NCBI RefSeq assembly: GCF_049532985.1
Contig: NZ_CP186693.1
Coordinates: forward strand, 4,278,001-4,342,000
Source: Promicromonospora sp049532985
Lineage (GTDB): Bacteria > Actinomycetota > Actinomycetes > Actinomycetales > Cellulomonadaceae
DNA length: 64,000 nucleotides
Reading direction: 5' to 3'
Made by a program: the position numbers and the translations under genes
In this document: positions 7,747-15,976 of the stretch, one piece after another
Numbering within the stretch: position 1 is the first letter of the stretch
Layout of the letters: the number at the start of each line of letters is the position of its first letter
The notes under the pieces: generated by a model
What the model was told of the DNA's origin: nothing
The model's database searches: none
What the model saw: the letters and a program-made list of their open reading frames with translations, nothing else

Positions 7747-8739
7747 TCACAGGCCCGAGTACGAGTGCTTGCCGTTGAAGATCAGGTTCACGCCCGTGAA
7801 GTTGAACAGCACGCACGCGTAGCCCGCCACGACGAACCAGGCCGCCCGGGTGCCGGACCAGCCGCGCGTCGTGCGCGCGTGCAGGTAGGCCGCGTAGACC
7901 ACCCAGACGATGAAGCTCCAGACCTCCTTGGGGTCCCAGCCCCAGTAGCGTCCCCACGCGTCCTCGGCCCAGATGGCGCCGCCGATGAGCGTGAAGGTCC
8001 ACAGCACGAAGGCCACCGAGTTCAGCCGGAACGAGAGCGACTCCAGCGCCACCGGCGTCGCGGTGTGGTCCAGCCAGCCCCAGCGGCGGCTGCCCAGCAC
8101 CGGCGAGCCGTTGTCCCGGGCGTCGCGCAGGAGCTGGAGCGCCGACGTCACGAACGCCACCGTGAAGATGCCGGTCGCGACGATGGCGACGCCCACGTGG
8201 ATGACGAGCCAGTACTTCTGCAGCGCGGGCTGCACGCCCATGGCCTCGACGAAGAACTTCTCCTGCGCCAGCACGAGGAACAGCACGCTCAGGCCGGTCA
8301 CGAACGCGCCGAGGTAGCGCACGTCGCGCCGGGTGTTGACGCCCGCGAAGACGGCGACCGCCACGAAGGTGCCGACCAGCGCGAACTCGTACATGTTGGC
8401 CCACGGCGTCCGGCCGGCCGCGATGCCGCGCAGCACGATCGCGACGAGCAGCAGGGCGGCGGCCAGCCAGGTCACGGACATCCCGACCCCGGCCAGCTTC
8501 CGGTTCGCCGGGACGGGGGCGGCCGGCGCGTCCGCCGGGACGGCGTCGGCGCCCGCCTCGTAGGGCGAGACGTCGCCGCCGGCCGCGACCGCCACGCGCT
8601 CCCGGGTCCTGGCCGCGTCCCGCGCGTCGACCCGTGCGCCCGACAGGCGCGACAGGTCCACGGAGAACGCGATCAGCGCGACCGCGAGCGCGGTCGCCGC
8701 GCCCCAGACGAGCAGCACGCTCAGGTTTGCCAGCTCCAT
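7747..8739 (-). CDS. ccsB: cytochrome c biogenesis protein CcsB (ResC/CcsA type)
   Basis: 330 aa. The ATG at 8739 has AGAAGGA 7 nt upstream. It is a multi-span membrane protein that with ResB carries haem across the membrane and ligates it to apocytochrome c (system II). The tryptophan-rich WWD motif AWGRYWGWDPKEVWSF lies at residues 261-276, and the conserved His residues 181 and 287 are in place. An N-terminal helix and a soluble Ala/Pro/Asp-rich loop (about 45-80) precede the conserved core, as is usual in actinobacteria. It starts 2 nt after the resB stop and ends the operon. Confidence 0.95.
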   Translation of the reverse strand: MELANLSVLLVWGAATALAVALIAFSVDLSRLSGARVDARDAARTRERVAVAAGGDVSPYEAGADAVPADAPAAPVPANRKLAGVGMSVTWLAAALLLVAIVLRGIAAGRTPWANMYEFALVGTFVAVAVFAGVNTRRDVRYLGAFVTGLSVLFLVLAQEKFFVEAMGVQPALQKYWLVIHVGVAIVATGIFTVAFVTSALQLLRDARDNGSPVLGSRRWGWLDHTATPVALESLSFRLNSVAFVLWTFTLIGGAIWAEDAWGRYWGWDPKEVWSFIVWVVYAAYLHARTTRGWSGTRAAWFVVAGYACVLFNFTGVNLIFNGKHSYSGL

Positions 8740-8741
8740 GT

Positions 8742-10544
8742 TCAGTCCTTCTCCGATCCGATCCGGTCGGGCGCGGCCGGCGTGACCGGCTCGTCCCCCG
8801 TCTCTGGCTGCTGCACGTTCCCGGGCACCGCCGCCAGCGCGCGGTCGACCTCGGCCTGCAGACCTGCGTCGTCGCCGCGGGCCAGGCCCGCCACCTCGAC
8901 CACGGTAGCCCCGTCCGGCCCGGCGTACGCGCGCGCCCAGACCCGTCGCCGCGGCGTGAACAGCGAGACTGTCAGGCCCGCCAGCGCCAGCAGCGCGAAG
9001 ACGAGCACGAACGTGAGCGACGGGTCGTGCCGCAGGTCCAGGGCCACGTAGCGCGGCAGGTCCTCGCCGAGGGTCAGCGTGCCGAGCCCGTCGGGGAGCT
9101 CGACGGTCTCGCCGGGGCGGGCCAGCACCTTGATGCGCTCGCCCTGCTCGTCGACGGCCGGGGTGAGCGAGGCGGTGTCGAGCTCGTACACGTTCTGCGG
9201 GGAGCCGTCGTCCAGGCCCAGGTCGCCCGTGTACACCTCGAGCACGAGCAGCGGGTCCACGGGCTGCGGGAACGCGGAGCGCGCCGACCCGTCCTCGTTG
9301 ACCTCCGCGGTCGGCAGGAAGTACCCGACCAGCCCGATCTGGTCGAGCCCCGGCGACACGTCGGGCACCTTCACCACGCCGCGGGAGGTGTACATCGTGT
9401 CCTCGGGGATGAAGGTGACGCGTCCGGCGAAGGCGACCTCGCCCTCGGCGTCGTGCACGGTGATCTCCGGGGCGAAGCCGTTGCCCTGCAGGTAGATCTT
9501 GGCGCCGTCGACGACGATCGGGTGGTTCACCTTGATCTGCTCGCCGCGCTGCTCGCCCGACGGCTCGGTCACGGTGACGTGCGCCGTGAAGTCGCGGGCC
9601 TGGGCGAAGGCGACCGTGTCGCTCGCGAACTCCGACTCGAACTCGTCGAGCGTCATCGCGAAGGGGACGAGCGACTCCGGCCGGAACCAGGAGCCCTTCT
9701 CGAACGTGTCGTAGTCGACCACGGCGTTGGCGAACCCACGCCCCTCGGTGACGATGGCCTGGCCGCGGTAGTGCAGCATCTGGCCCGTCGCGACGGACAC
9801 CAGCAGGCCCACCAGGGCCAGGTGGAACACGAGGTTCCCGGTCTCGCGCAGGTAGCCGCGCTCGGCGCTCACGGTCTGCGCCGCGGGAGGTGCCTTCGGT
9901 CGCTCCCGCCCTGCGCTCGCAAGCTCGCTCCGGCCGGACGCTCCGCGCCCCCGCGCCGTCTCCTCGGCCCGGTCCACCCGGAAGGTGGGCAGCCAGGAGA
10001 TCGTGCCGCGCAGGCGGGCGGCGACGGCGTCGGCCACCTCCTGGGGCGTGGCGTCGGTGGTCGCGGTGGCCTGCGCCGGGAACCGGCTGAACCGGGACGG
10101 CACACGTGGCGGACGCCCGCGCAGGGCGCGCCAGTGGGTCGCGGAGCGCGGCAGGATGCAGCCCACGAGGGACACGAACAGCAGGATGTAGATCGCGGAG
10201 AACCAGACCGACGAGTAGACGTCGAAGAACCCGGCCCGGTCGAGCCACTCCCCCGCGGTCGGGTGGTCGGCGAGGTACTCGATGACGCCGGCCGCGTCCT
10301 GGTTGCGCTGCGGCAGCACGGAACCGGGCACGGCGGCCACCGCGAGCAGCATGAGCAGCATGAGCGCCACCCGCATGGAGGTGAGCTGCCGCCACATCCA
10401 GCGCAGCGTGCCCACGAGGCCCAGCGTGGGCGCGGTGGGCCGGCCGGGCTTCTGCGGCTTCTCGTCGGACGCCGGCGCGCCCTGCGTGAACTCGTCCGCG
10501 ATGCCCTCGGGGACGTAGGACTCCTGCCTGGTGCGGTCGGCCAT
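8742..10544 (-). CDS. resB: cytochrome c biogenesis protein ResB
   Basis: 600 aa; the ATG at 10544 overlaps the ccdA stop as TGATG. It is the partner of CcsB in system II cytochrome c maturation. Three N-proximal membrane helices (about residues 57-78, 112-132 and 238-256) and one C-terminal helix (about 520-540) flank a large extracytoplasmic domain with the KVNHPIVVDGAKIYLQGNG segment. Residues about 195-222 are an Arg/Gly/Ser/Ala-rich insert in the loop before helix 3 that looks foreign to the family. The downstream gene is ccsB. Confidence 0.93.
   Translation of the reverse strand: MADRTRQESYVPEGIADEFTQGAPASDEKPQKPGRPTAPTLGLVGTLRWMWRQLTSMRVALMLLMLLAVAAVPGSVLPQRNQDAAGVIEYLADHPTAGEWLDRAGFFDVYSSVWFSAIYILLFVSLVGCILPRSATHWRALRGRPPRVPSRFSRFPAQATATTDATPQEVADAVAARLRGTISWLPTFRVDRAEETARGRGASGRSELASAGRERPKAPPAAQTVSAERGYLRETGNLVFHLALVGLLVSVATGQMLHYRGQAIVTEGRGFANAVVDYDTFEKGSWFRPESLVPFAMTLDEFESEFASDTVAFAQARDFTAHVTVTEPSGEQRGEQIKVNHPIVVDGAKIYLQGNGFAPEITVHDAEGEVAFAGRVTFIPEDTMYTSRGVVKVPDVSPGLDQIGLVGYFLPTAEVNEDGSARSAFPQPVDPLLVLEVYTGDLGLDDGSPQNVYELDTASLTPAVDEQGERIKVLARPGETVELPDGLGTLTLGEDLPRYVALDLRHDPSLTFVLVFALLALAGLTVSLFTPRRRVWARAYAGPDGATVVEVAGLARGDDAGLQAEVDRALAAVPGNVQQPETGDEPVTPAAPDRIGSEKD
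9879..9959 (-). repeat. in-frame low-complexity insert within resB
   Basis: The stretch encoding residues 196-222 (starting TARGRGASGRSELAS) contains the direct repeat GCTCGC-AA-GCTCGC and several GGAGCG-like words. It interrupts an otherwise conserved loop. It may be a palindromic or nomadic intragenic element, or simple slippage. Confidence 0.4.
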
Positions 10545-11347
10545 CAGAGCACCGTCTCGAATCCGCCGATCCAGAGCTGCATGGCCCCGGTGATCCGCGT
10601 CCACAGCCCCGTGACCAGCAGCAGCCCCACCAGGACGAGCAGCCCGCCGCCGATCCGCAGCGCCGCGAGGCGGTGCCGGCGCAGGAAGTCGAGCATGCGC
10701 TCCGAGCTCTGCAAACCCAGCGCGACGAGCAGGAAGGGGACACCGAGGCCGAGGCAGTAGGCCACGCCGAGCAGGGCCCCGCGGCCAGCGGACGCCTCGT
10801 CGATCGCGAGCACCTGGATGGCGCCGAGGGTCGGGCCGATGCAGGGCGTCCAGCCCAGGCCGAACACGATGCCGAGCAGGGGCGCGCCCCACAGGCCGGT
10901 GCGCGGTGTCACGTGGAACCGGGCCTCGCGCTGGAGGAACGGCACGGCGCCGAGGAAGCCGAGGCCGAGCAGGATCACGACGGCCCCGAGCACGCGCATG
11001 ATCACGTCCTCCCAGCGCACCAGGAACACGCCCAGGCCGCCGAACGCCGCCCCGAACGAGACGAACACGGCGGTGAAGCCGAGCACGAACAGCGCCACGC
11101 CGCCGACCACGCGGCCGCGGGCCGGCCTGGCCCGCGTGGCCACGATCCCGGGGGTGGTCCCCGCCGACGCCGCGGCCATGCTGCTCACGTACCCGACGTA
11201 GCCCGGCACGAGGGGCAGCACGCACGGCGACGCGAACGACACGAGACCCGCCAGGATCGCCACGGGCACCGCCAGCAGCAGGGACCCGCTGAACGCGGTG
11301 CTGGCGAGTCCGTCGCCGACGGCGGTCGCGATCGAGCCGGGAAGCAT
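10544..11347 (-). CDS. ccdA: cytochrome c biogenesis thiol transporter CcdA
   Basis: 267 aa; the ATG at 11347 overlaps the resA stop as TGATG. It is a DsbD-family six-helix membrane protein that passes reducing equivalents from cytoplasmic thioredoxin to the extracytoplasmic ResA. The two redox cysteines are in FASPCVLPLVPGY (Cys42) and LGWTPCIGPTLGA. The order resA-ccdA-resB-ccsB is the standard actinobacterial cluster. Confidence 0.95.
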   Translation of the reverse strand: MLPGSIATAVGDGLASTAFSGSLLLAVPVAILAGLVSFASPCVLPLVPGYVGYVSSMAAASAGTTPGIVATRARPARGRVVGGVALFVLGFTAVFVSFGAAFGGLGVFLVRWEDVIMRVLGAVVILLGLGFLGAVPFLQREARFHVTPRTGLWGAPLLGIVFGLGWTPCIGPTLGAIQVLAIDEASAGRGALLGVAYCLGLGVPFLLVALGLQSSERMLDFLRRHRLAALRIGGGLLVLVGLLLVTGLWTRITGAMQLWIGGFETVL

Positions 11348-11943
11348 CAGGCGGCCTCCGCCAGGACCTCGTCGATGAGCGCCTCCAGGGTGGACCCCTC
11401 GGCCAGGCCGATGACGCGGGCGGCCACCTTGCCCTCCTGGTCCAGCACCACGGTGGTCGGCACGGCCTGCAGGGGCACGACGCCGGTCAGCCCGGCGATC
11501 ACCGTGCCCGAGCGGTCCTCGATGCTCGGGTAGGGCACCTCGAACGTGCGCTGGAACGCCTGGGCGGCGCCGGCGTCGTCCTCCGTGTTGATGCCGACGA
11601 ACCGCACGCCGTCCTTGGAGGTGGCGAGGTCCACCAGGTCGGGCGCCTCGGCGCGGCACGGCGCGCAGGAGGCGTACCAGGTGTTCACGACGACGACGTC
11701 GCCCGCCCAGTCGGACGTGTCCACCTCGTTGCCCTCGAAGTCCGTGCCCACGACGGCGACGGGCCCCTTGCGCTCCCCGGCGTCGTACGTCTGCACGGAC
11801 CCGTCACCGGAGACGTAGCCCTGCCCGACGACGTCGCCCGCACCGGAGTCCTCGGGCGCGCACGCCGTGAGGGCCGCCACCAGGCCGACGACGATGCCGA
11901 CGGCCACCACCCACTGCACGACCTTGAAGGTCTTCCCTCGCAT
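11347..11943 (-). CDS. resA: TlpA/ResA-family thiol-disulfide oxidoreductase lipoprotein
   Basis: 198 aa; the ATG at 11943 overlaps the preceding stop as TGATG. A signal peptide with the lipobox ALTAC (Cys28) makes it a lipoprotein. The thioredoxin fold carries the active site WYASCAPC (Cys93, Cys96) and the cis-Pro segment LQAVPTTVVLD. It keeps the haem-binding cysteines of apocytochrome c reduced, using electrons from CcdA. Confidence 0.92.
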   Translation of the reverse strand: MRGKTFKVVQWVVAVGIVVGLVAALTACAPEDSGAGDVVGQGYVSGDGSVQTYDAGERKGPVAVVGTDFEGNEVDTSDWAGDVVVVNTWYASCAPCRAEAPDLVDLATSKDGVRFVGINTEDDAGAAQAFQRTFEVPYPSIEDRSGTVIAGLTGVVPLQAVPTTVVLDQEGKVAARVIGLAEGSTLEALIDEVLAEAA

Positions 11944-12587
11944 CACGCGCCGGCGACCTTGCTCGCGCCGTCGTAGAGCTCCGCGGCGGGTTCCGTGTAG
12001 TGCAGGCCCACGAAGCGGTCGTCCTCGAAGTGCAGGGACGTCAGGGAGGCGAGGTTGCACTGCCGGTTGCGCGGGTCGTGCCAGAGGGTGCCGCCCTCGA
12101 ACGAGCGGCGCGTGAGCCAGACGGGAAGCTGGTGGCTGACCAGCACGATCTCGTGGCCCTCGGCCACGCGGCGGGCGTCCTCGACGGCGGCGCGCATGCG
12201 CTGGACCTGCTCCGTGTACGGCTCGCCCCACGACGGGCGGAACGGGTTCCACATGTGCGGCCAGTTGCGCGGGTTCTTGAGCGCCCCGCCGCCCCCGCCG
12301 ACGCGGAGGCCCTCGAAGCGGTTGCCGGCCTCGATGATGCGGTCGTCCGTGGCGAGCTCCAGGCCGAAGCCCTGGGCCACCGGTGTGGCGGTCTCCTGCG
12401 CGCGCTGCAGCGGCGACGCGACCACCCGGACCACGTCGTGGCCACCGCTGGTGAGGTGGTCGGCGACGATCTTGGCCATCGCCTGGCCGCGGTCGGAGAG
12501 GCGGTAGCCAGGCAGACGCCCGTACAGGATGCCGTCGGGGTTGTGCACCTCGCCGTGGCGCAGCAGGTGGACCGTCGTGGAGACCAT
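11943..12587 (-). CDS. histidine phosphatase family protein
   Basis: 214 aa from the ATG at 12587. The N-terminal catalytic motif is LLRHGE (His11), with SPLQRAQETA, an acidic residue region (IEAGNRFEG) and the second catalytic His in LVSHQLP. This is the phosphoglycerate-mutase-like fold. It is the first gene of the cytochrome c maturation operon, with TGATG coupling to resA. This placement is common in actinobacteria, but the substrate is not known. Confidence 0.85.
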   Translation of the reverse strand: MVSTTVHLLRHGEVHNPDGILYGRLPGYRLSDRGQAMAKIVADHLTSGGHDVVRVVASPLQRAQETATPVAQGFGLELATDDRIIEAGNRFEGLRVGGGGGALKNPRNWPHMWNPFRPSWGEPYTEQVQRMRAAVEDARRVAEGHEIVLVSHQLPVWLTRRSFEGGTLWHDPRNRQCNLASLTSLHFEDDRFVGLHYTEPAAELYDGASKVAGA

Positions 12588-12691
12588 GGCGCCCAGTCTC
12601 GCACCCGAGCCTGGGTGCCCGTGACCTCCAGCGGGTGTGGATTACGTCATCTCGCGCCGATCCAGGGATGCCGACCTACTGTCAGCAACAA

Positions 12692-12718
12692 GTTTCACGG
12701 TGGTCTTCACCATGAAAC
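12692..12718. promoter_or_regulatory. imperfect inverted repeat upstream of aqpZ
   Basis: GTTTCACGGTG (12692-12702) and CACCATGAAAC (12708-12718) form 11-bp arms with one mismatch and a 5-nt spacer, 28 nt before the aquaporin start. It could be an operator or an mRNA hairpin in the leader. No dedicated regulator is obvious. Confidence 0.5.
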
Positions 12719-12746
12719 CGTCCGACATGAGCAAGGGGGTCTCACC

Positions 12747-13496
12747 ATGACGGAGACAGCATCACCCGCGATGTACGCACGGCTCCTCGCCGAGGCGCTG
12801 GGTACCTTCGTCCTCGTCCTCGGCGGCTGCGGTACCGCCGTCTTCGCCGCCAACTTCCCGGACGCCGAGACGAACACCGTGGGGGTCGGCTTCCTGGGCG
12901 TCGCCCTGGCCTTCGGCCTCACCGTCGTCGTCGGCGCGTTCGCCCTGGGGCCGATCTCGGGCGGGCACTTCAACCCGGCCGTCACCCTGGGCCTGGCGGC
13001 CGCCGGACGGTTCTCGTGGCGCGACGTCGGCGGGTACGTCGTGGCGCAGCTCGTGGGCGGTGCCCTCGGGTCGAGCGTGCTGGCGCTGATCGCGGCCGGC
13101 GGGCCCGACGGGTACTTCGAGGCCGCCCGGGAGTCCGGGTTCGCGGCGAACGGGTTCGGCGAGCACTCGCCGGACGGGTTCGGCCTGGGCTCGGCGGCCC
13201 TGACCGAGACGGTCCTCACCGCGGTCTTCCTCTTCGTCATCCTCGGCACCACGGCCCGGGTGGCCGCCCCCGGGTTCGCGCCGCTGGCGATCGGCCTCAC
13301 GCTGACCCTGATCCACCTGGTCTCGATCCCGGTCACCAACACCTCGGTGAACCCGGCCCGCTCGGTGGCGACCGCCATCTACGCCGGGGGCTGGGCGTGG
13401 GGCCAGCTCTGGGTGTTCCTCGTGTTCCCGATCCTCGGCGGCCTGATCGCGGGCTTCGCCTACCGCCCGATGTTCGGCCGCGCGATCACGGCCTGA
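12747..13496 (+). CDS. aqpZ: aquaporin (AqpZ type)
   Basis: 249 aa. The ATG at 12747 has AAGGGGG 7-8 nt upstream. It is a major intrinsic protein, six membrane helices plus two half-helices. Both pore boxes are present: HFNPAVT (about residue 76) and VNPARS (about residue 201). The second box is followed by Ser and not by the Asp of glycerol facilitators, which favours water transport; the window also encodes a GlpF at 56036. The start AMYARLLAEALGTFVLVLGGCG is typical of AqpZ. Confidence 0.9.
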   Translation: MTETASPAMYARLLAEALGTFVLVLGGCGTAVFAANFPDAETNTVGVGFLGVALAFGLTVVVGAFALGPISGGHFNPAVTLGLAAAGRFSWRDVGGYVVAQLVGGALGSSVLALIAAGGPDGYFEAARESGFAANGFGEHSPDGFGLGSAALTETVLTAVFLFVILGTTARVAAPGFAPLAIGLTLTLIHLVSIPVTNTSVNPARSVATAIYAGGWAWGQLWVFLVFPILGGLIAGFAYRPMFGRAITA

Positions 13497-13560
13497 CGTC
13501 GCACCACGCCACCGGCCCGGCGTCCTCGGCGTGCCGAGCCGGTCAGGTGGTCGCACCACC

Positions 13561-13597
13561 CGGCCGGCCCGGCGCGCGCGGTGCGCCGGGCCGGCCG
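13561..13597. terminator. GC-only hairpin between aqpZ and marR
   Basis: 15-bp arms of G and C (13561-13575 and 13583-13597) with a 7-nt loop, placed between the convergent genes. No T tract. Confidence 0.7.
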
Positions 13598-13602
13598 GCC
13601 CG

Positions 13603-14115
13603 TCAGTCGCAGTGGGCCGCCAGGCCCTCCTCCGTACCGCCCGCGTCCTTCGACGACGCCGCGACCTTGGCCATGATCCGCCCCAGCATCGCGAACTCCT
13701 CCGGCTCCAGCGCCTCGACCATGATCCGGCGCACCGCGGCCACGTGGCCGGGGGCGGCGACCACCAGGGCCGCGTAGCCGTCGTCGGTCATGGTGCAGTT
13801 CACGCCGCGCCGGTCGCCCTCCGCCGCCCGCCGCTCCACCAGGCCCCGGGCCTCCATCCGGGCCACGGTGTGCGTGAGCCGGCTGCGCGACAGCACGAGC
13901 CCGTCCGCGAGCGTCGACATCCGCATGGTGCGGTCCGGTGCCTCCGAGAGCTGGACCAGCAGGCTGTACTCCCCGAGCGAGAGGGTGAGGGTCCGGTCGT
14001 GGACCGAGCTCAGGGCCTCCACGAAGCGCGCGGTGCCCTCCAGGTAGTGCCGCCAGGATCCCTGCTGTTCCTCGGACAACCAGATGTCGCGCCCCTCGAC
14101 GGTCTGCGCCGCCAT
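13603..14115 (-). CDS. MarR-family transcriptional regulator
   Basis: 170 aa from the ATG at 14115. Winged helix-turn-helix: LSLGEYSLLVQLSEAPDRTMRMSTLADGL, the recognition helix SRSRLTHTVARMEARGLVER and the wing RRAAEGDRRGVNCTMTDDG. It is divergent from the yceI gene, with a perfect inverted repeat between them, so it probably represses yceI and itself. Ligand unknown. Confidence 0.9.
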   Translation of the reverse strand: MAAQTVEGRDIWLSEEQQGSWRHYLEGTARFVEALSSVHDRTLTLSLGEYSLLVQLSEAPDRTMRMSTLADGLVLSRSRLTHTVARMEARGLVERRAAEGDRRGVNCTMTDDGYAALVVAAPGHVAAVRRIMVEALEPEEFAMLGRIMAKVAASSKDAGGTEEGLAAHCD

Positions 14116-14192
14116 GTCACCACCGCCTTCGTGCGAACCGAGCCCCTCTGGGAATACGTTACGGGAACCGCTATGTTGGACGGGATCGTGAG

Positions 14193-14210
14193 TAGTTGAT
14201 CCCTCAACTA
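14193..14210. promoter_or_regulatory. MarR operator TAGTTGA-N4-TCAACTA
   Basis: A perfect inverted repeat with 7-bp arms and a 4-nt spacer lies in the divergent marR-yceI intergenic region, 39 nt before the yceI start. Confidence 0.75.
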
Positions 14211-14248
14211 TCCACCCAAACCGCCACATCACCAAGGAGTTCCCCCTC

Positions 14249-14800
14249 ATGGCCACCCCGCTCCCCGCTGGTCTCACCGCCGGCACGTACGAGATCGACC
14301 CCTCCCACACCGCTGCTTCCTTCTCCGTCCGTCACGCCGGGATCGCGAAGGTGCGCGGCAGCATCGCGGTCACCTCGGGCACCATCACGGTGGGCGAGGA
14401 CCTGGAGTCGTCGAGCGTCGCCGCCGAGCTGGACGCGGCCTCCGTGAGCACCGGCGACGCCGGTCGGGACGGCCACCTGAAGAGCGCGGACTTCTGGCAC
14501 GCCGACGAGAAGCCGACCTGGACCTTCACCTCGACGGGCATCCGTGCCGACGGCGACGACTACGTCATCTCCGGTGACCTCACCATCAACGGGATCACCA
14601 AGGGCGTCGAGCTGGAGACCGAGTTCACCGGCACCGCCAAGGACCCGTTCGGCAACGTGCGCGCCGGCTTCGAGGCCAACCTCGAGGTCAACCGCAAGGA
14701 CTTCGGCCTCACGTGGAACGCCACGCTGGAGACCGGCGGCTTCCTGGTGGGCGACAAGGTCAAGATCACGCTGGACGTCAGCGCCATCGCCAAGGGCTGA
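14249..14800 (+). CDS. yceI: YceI-family lipid-binding-like protein
   Basis: 183 aa. The ATG at 14249 has AAGGAG 9 nt upstream. It has the YceI/lipocalin-like beta-barrel signature: GTYEIDPSHTAASFSVRHAG at the N-terminus, SADFWHADEKPTWTF, and the C-terminal NRKDFGLTWNATLETGG segment with VGDKVKITLDV. There is no signal peptide, so it is cytoplasmic. YceI proteins bind isoprenoid-like ligands; here it is probably induced when the divergent MarR protein releases the operator. Confidence 0.92.
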   Translation: MATPLPAGLTAGTYEIDPSHTAASFSVRHAGIAKVRGSIAVTSGTITVGEDLESSSVAAELDAASVSTGDAGRDGHLKSADFWHADEKPTWTFTSTGIRADGDDYVISGDLTINGITKGVELETEFTGTAKDPFGNVRAGFEANLEVNRKDFGLTWNATLETGGFLVGDKVKITLDVSAIAKG

Positions 14801-14910
14801 CCTCTTCCCCGCAGCACGGCGCGTGTCCCGGACGCCCGCCCCGCCTCGGCACCCACCGGTGCCCGGCAGGGCGGGCGTCCGTGCGTCGCGAGCCGGGCAT
14901 CCCGGCCCGG

Positions 14911-14980
14911 TGCGCTTCTACCCAGCGATTGCGCCCCGGAATCGCTGCTCTGGTGGGCGCAATCGCTGGGTAGAAGCGCA
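14911..14980. terminator. 26-bp perfect inverted repeat between yceI and rex
   Basis: Arms 14911-14936 and 14955-14980 are perfectly complementary with an 18-nt loop. It lies between convergent genes and would form a very stable RNA hairpin in both directions. Confidence 0.75.
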
Positions 14981-15005
14981 CTTCACGCCGGCACGCCGGC
15001 GCCGG

Positions 15006-15653
15006 TCACAGCGCGGCTGCGCGCGCCGCCGCATGGAAGGCCAGGATCTGCAGCTCGCCGCCGACGTCGACCGAGCGCACCACGACGTCGTCCGGCACCT
15101 GGAGCGCGACGGGCGCGAAGCTCAGGATCTCGCGCACACCCGCGCCGACGACGGCGTCGGCCACGTCCTGCGCCACGTGGCCCGGCAGGGCGAGGACCAC
15201 CATCGACACCCGCTCCCGCTCGATGACACCGGCCACGTCGCGGACGTGCTCGACCGTCACGCCGGCCACGTCGGTGCCCACGACGTCGGGCGACGCGTCG
15301 AGCAGGGCCACCACCTGGAAGCCGCGCGTCGCGTACCCGGAGTAGTTCGCCAGGGCATGCCCCAGGTTGCCGATGCCGACGATCGCGAGCCGGTGCTCCG
15401 TCTCGAGCCCGAGGGCGACGGTGATGTACGAGGCGAGCGACTCGACGTCGTACCCGACGCCGCGCGTGCCGAACGAACCCAGGTACGACAGGTCCTTGCG
15501 CAGCTGCGCGGAGCTCACGCCCGACCGCTCCGCGAGCTCCGTCGAGGACGTGAGATCCACCCCCTCGGCCGCGAGGTCGCGCAGGGCGCGCAGGTAGTAG
15601 GGCAGGCGCCCCACGGTCGCCGCCGGAACTGTGCCGTCACTGAGTTCGACCAC
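15006..15653 (-). CDS. rex: redox-sensing transcriptional repressor Rex
   Basis: 215 aa from the GTG at 15653, chosen because GGAGGGGAG lies 6 nt upstream and because this gives the normal Rex length. An upstream GTG at 15698 would add 15 residues. The N-terminal winged helix contains VGRLPYYLRALRDL and SSAQLRKDLSYLGSFGTRGVGY. The Rossmann domain has AIVGIGNLGHALANY for NADH sensing. Rex represses respiratory and fermentative genes until NADH rises, and the cytochrome c and menaquinone genes nearby are plausible targets. Confidence 0.95.
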   Translation of the reverse strand: MVELSDGTVPAATVGRLPYYLRALRDLAAEGVDLTSSTELAERSGVSSAQLRKDLSYLGSFGTRGVGYDVESLASYITVALGLETEHRLAIVGIGNLGHALANYSGYATRGFQVVALLDASPDVVGTDVAGVTVEHVRDVAGVIERERVSMVVLALPGHVAQDVADAVVGAGVREILSFAPVALQVPDDVVVRSVDVGGELQILAFHAAARAAAL

Positions 15654-15713
15654 GTGCTGCTCCCCTCCCCGCAACCACTGTGTCGCGGGCGTACGCACAC
15701 ACTGCCGGGACGA

Positions 15714-15962
15714 TCATGCCAGGAGGCGGGCCAGGCGCGCACCGTCCACGCGCCAGAATCCTTGCTGGACCCCGTCCACCTCGACCACGGGGACGTACTC
15801 CCCGTACTTGTCCCGCAGTGCGGGCGCGCTGTCGATGTCGACCTCGCGCCACTGGACCCCCGCACCCTCGCACACCTGGACGACGACGGCACGCGCGTCC
15901 TCGCACAGATGGCACGCGTCGCGGGTGTAGAGGACGACCCGGGGTTCGGCAGGAGCTGTCAC
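15714..15962 (-). CDS. glutaredoxin-like protein
   Basis: 82 aa. A compact thioredoxin fold with the active site CHLC (Cys17, Cys20) and cis-Pro segment YVPVVEVDG. It lies 60 nt upstream of rex on the same strand, an arrangement common in actinobacteria. TAACCT lies exactly 6 nt before the GTG, so a leaderless transcript is likely. Confidence 0.85.
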   Translation of the reverse strand: MTAPAEPRVVLYTRDACHLCEDARAVVVQVCEGAGVQWREVDIDSAPALRDKYGEYVPVVEVDGVQQGFWRVDGARLARLLA

Positions 15963-15968
15963 GCCCCG

Positions 15969-15974
15969 AGGTTA
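15969..15974 (-). promoter_or_regulatory. -10 element TAACCT, leaderless glutaredoxin gene
   Basis: On the minus strand TAACCT, 6 nt, then the GTG at 15962. Confidence 0.5.
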
Positions 15975-15976
15975 CG

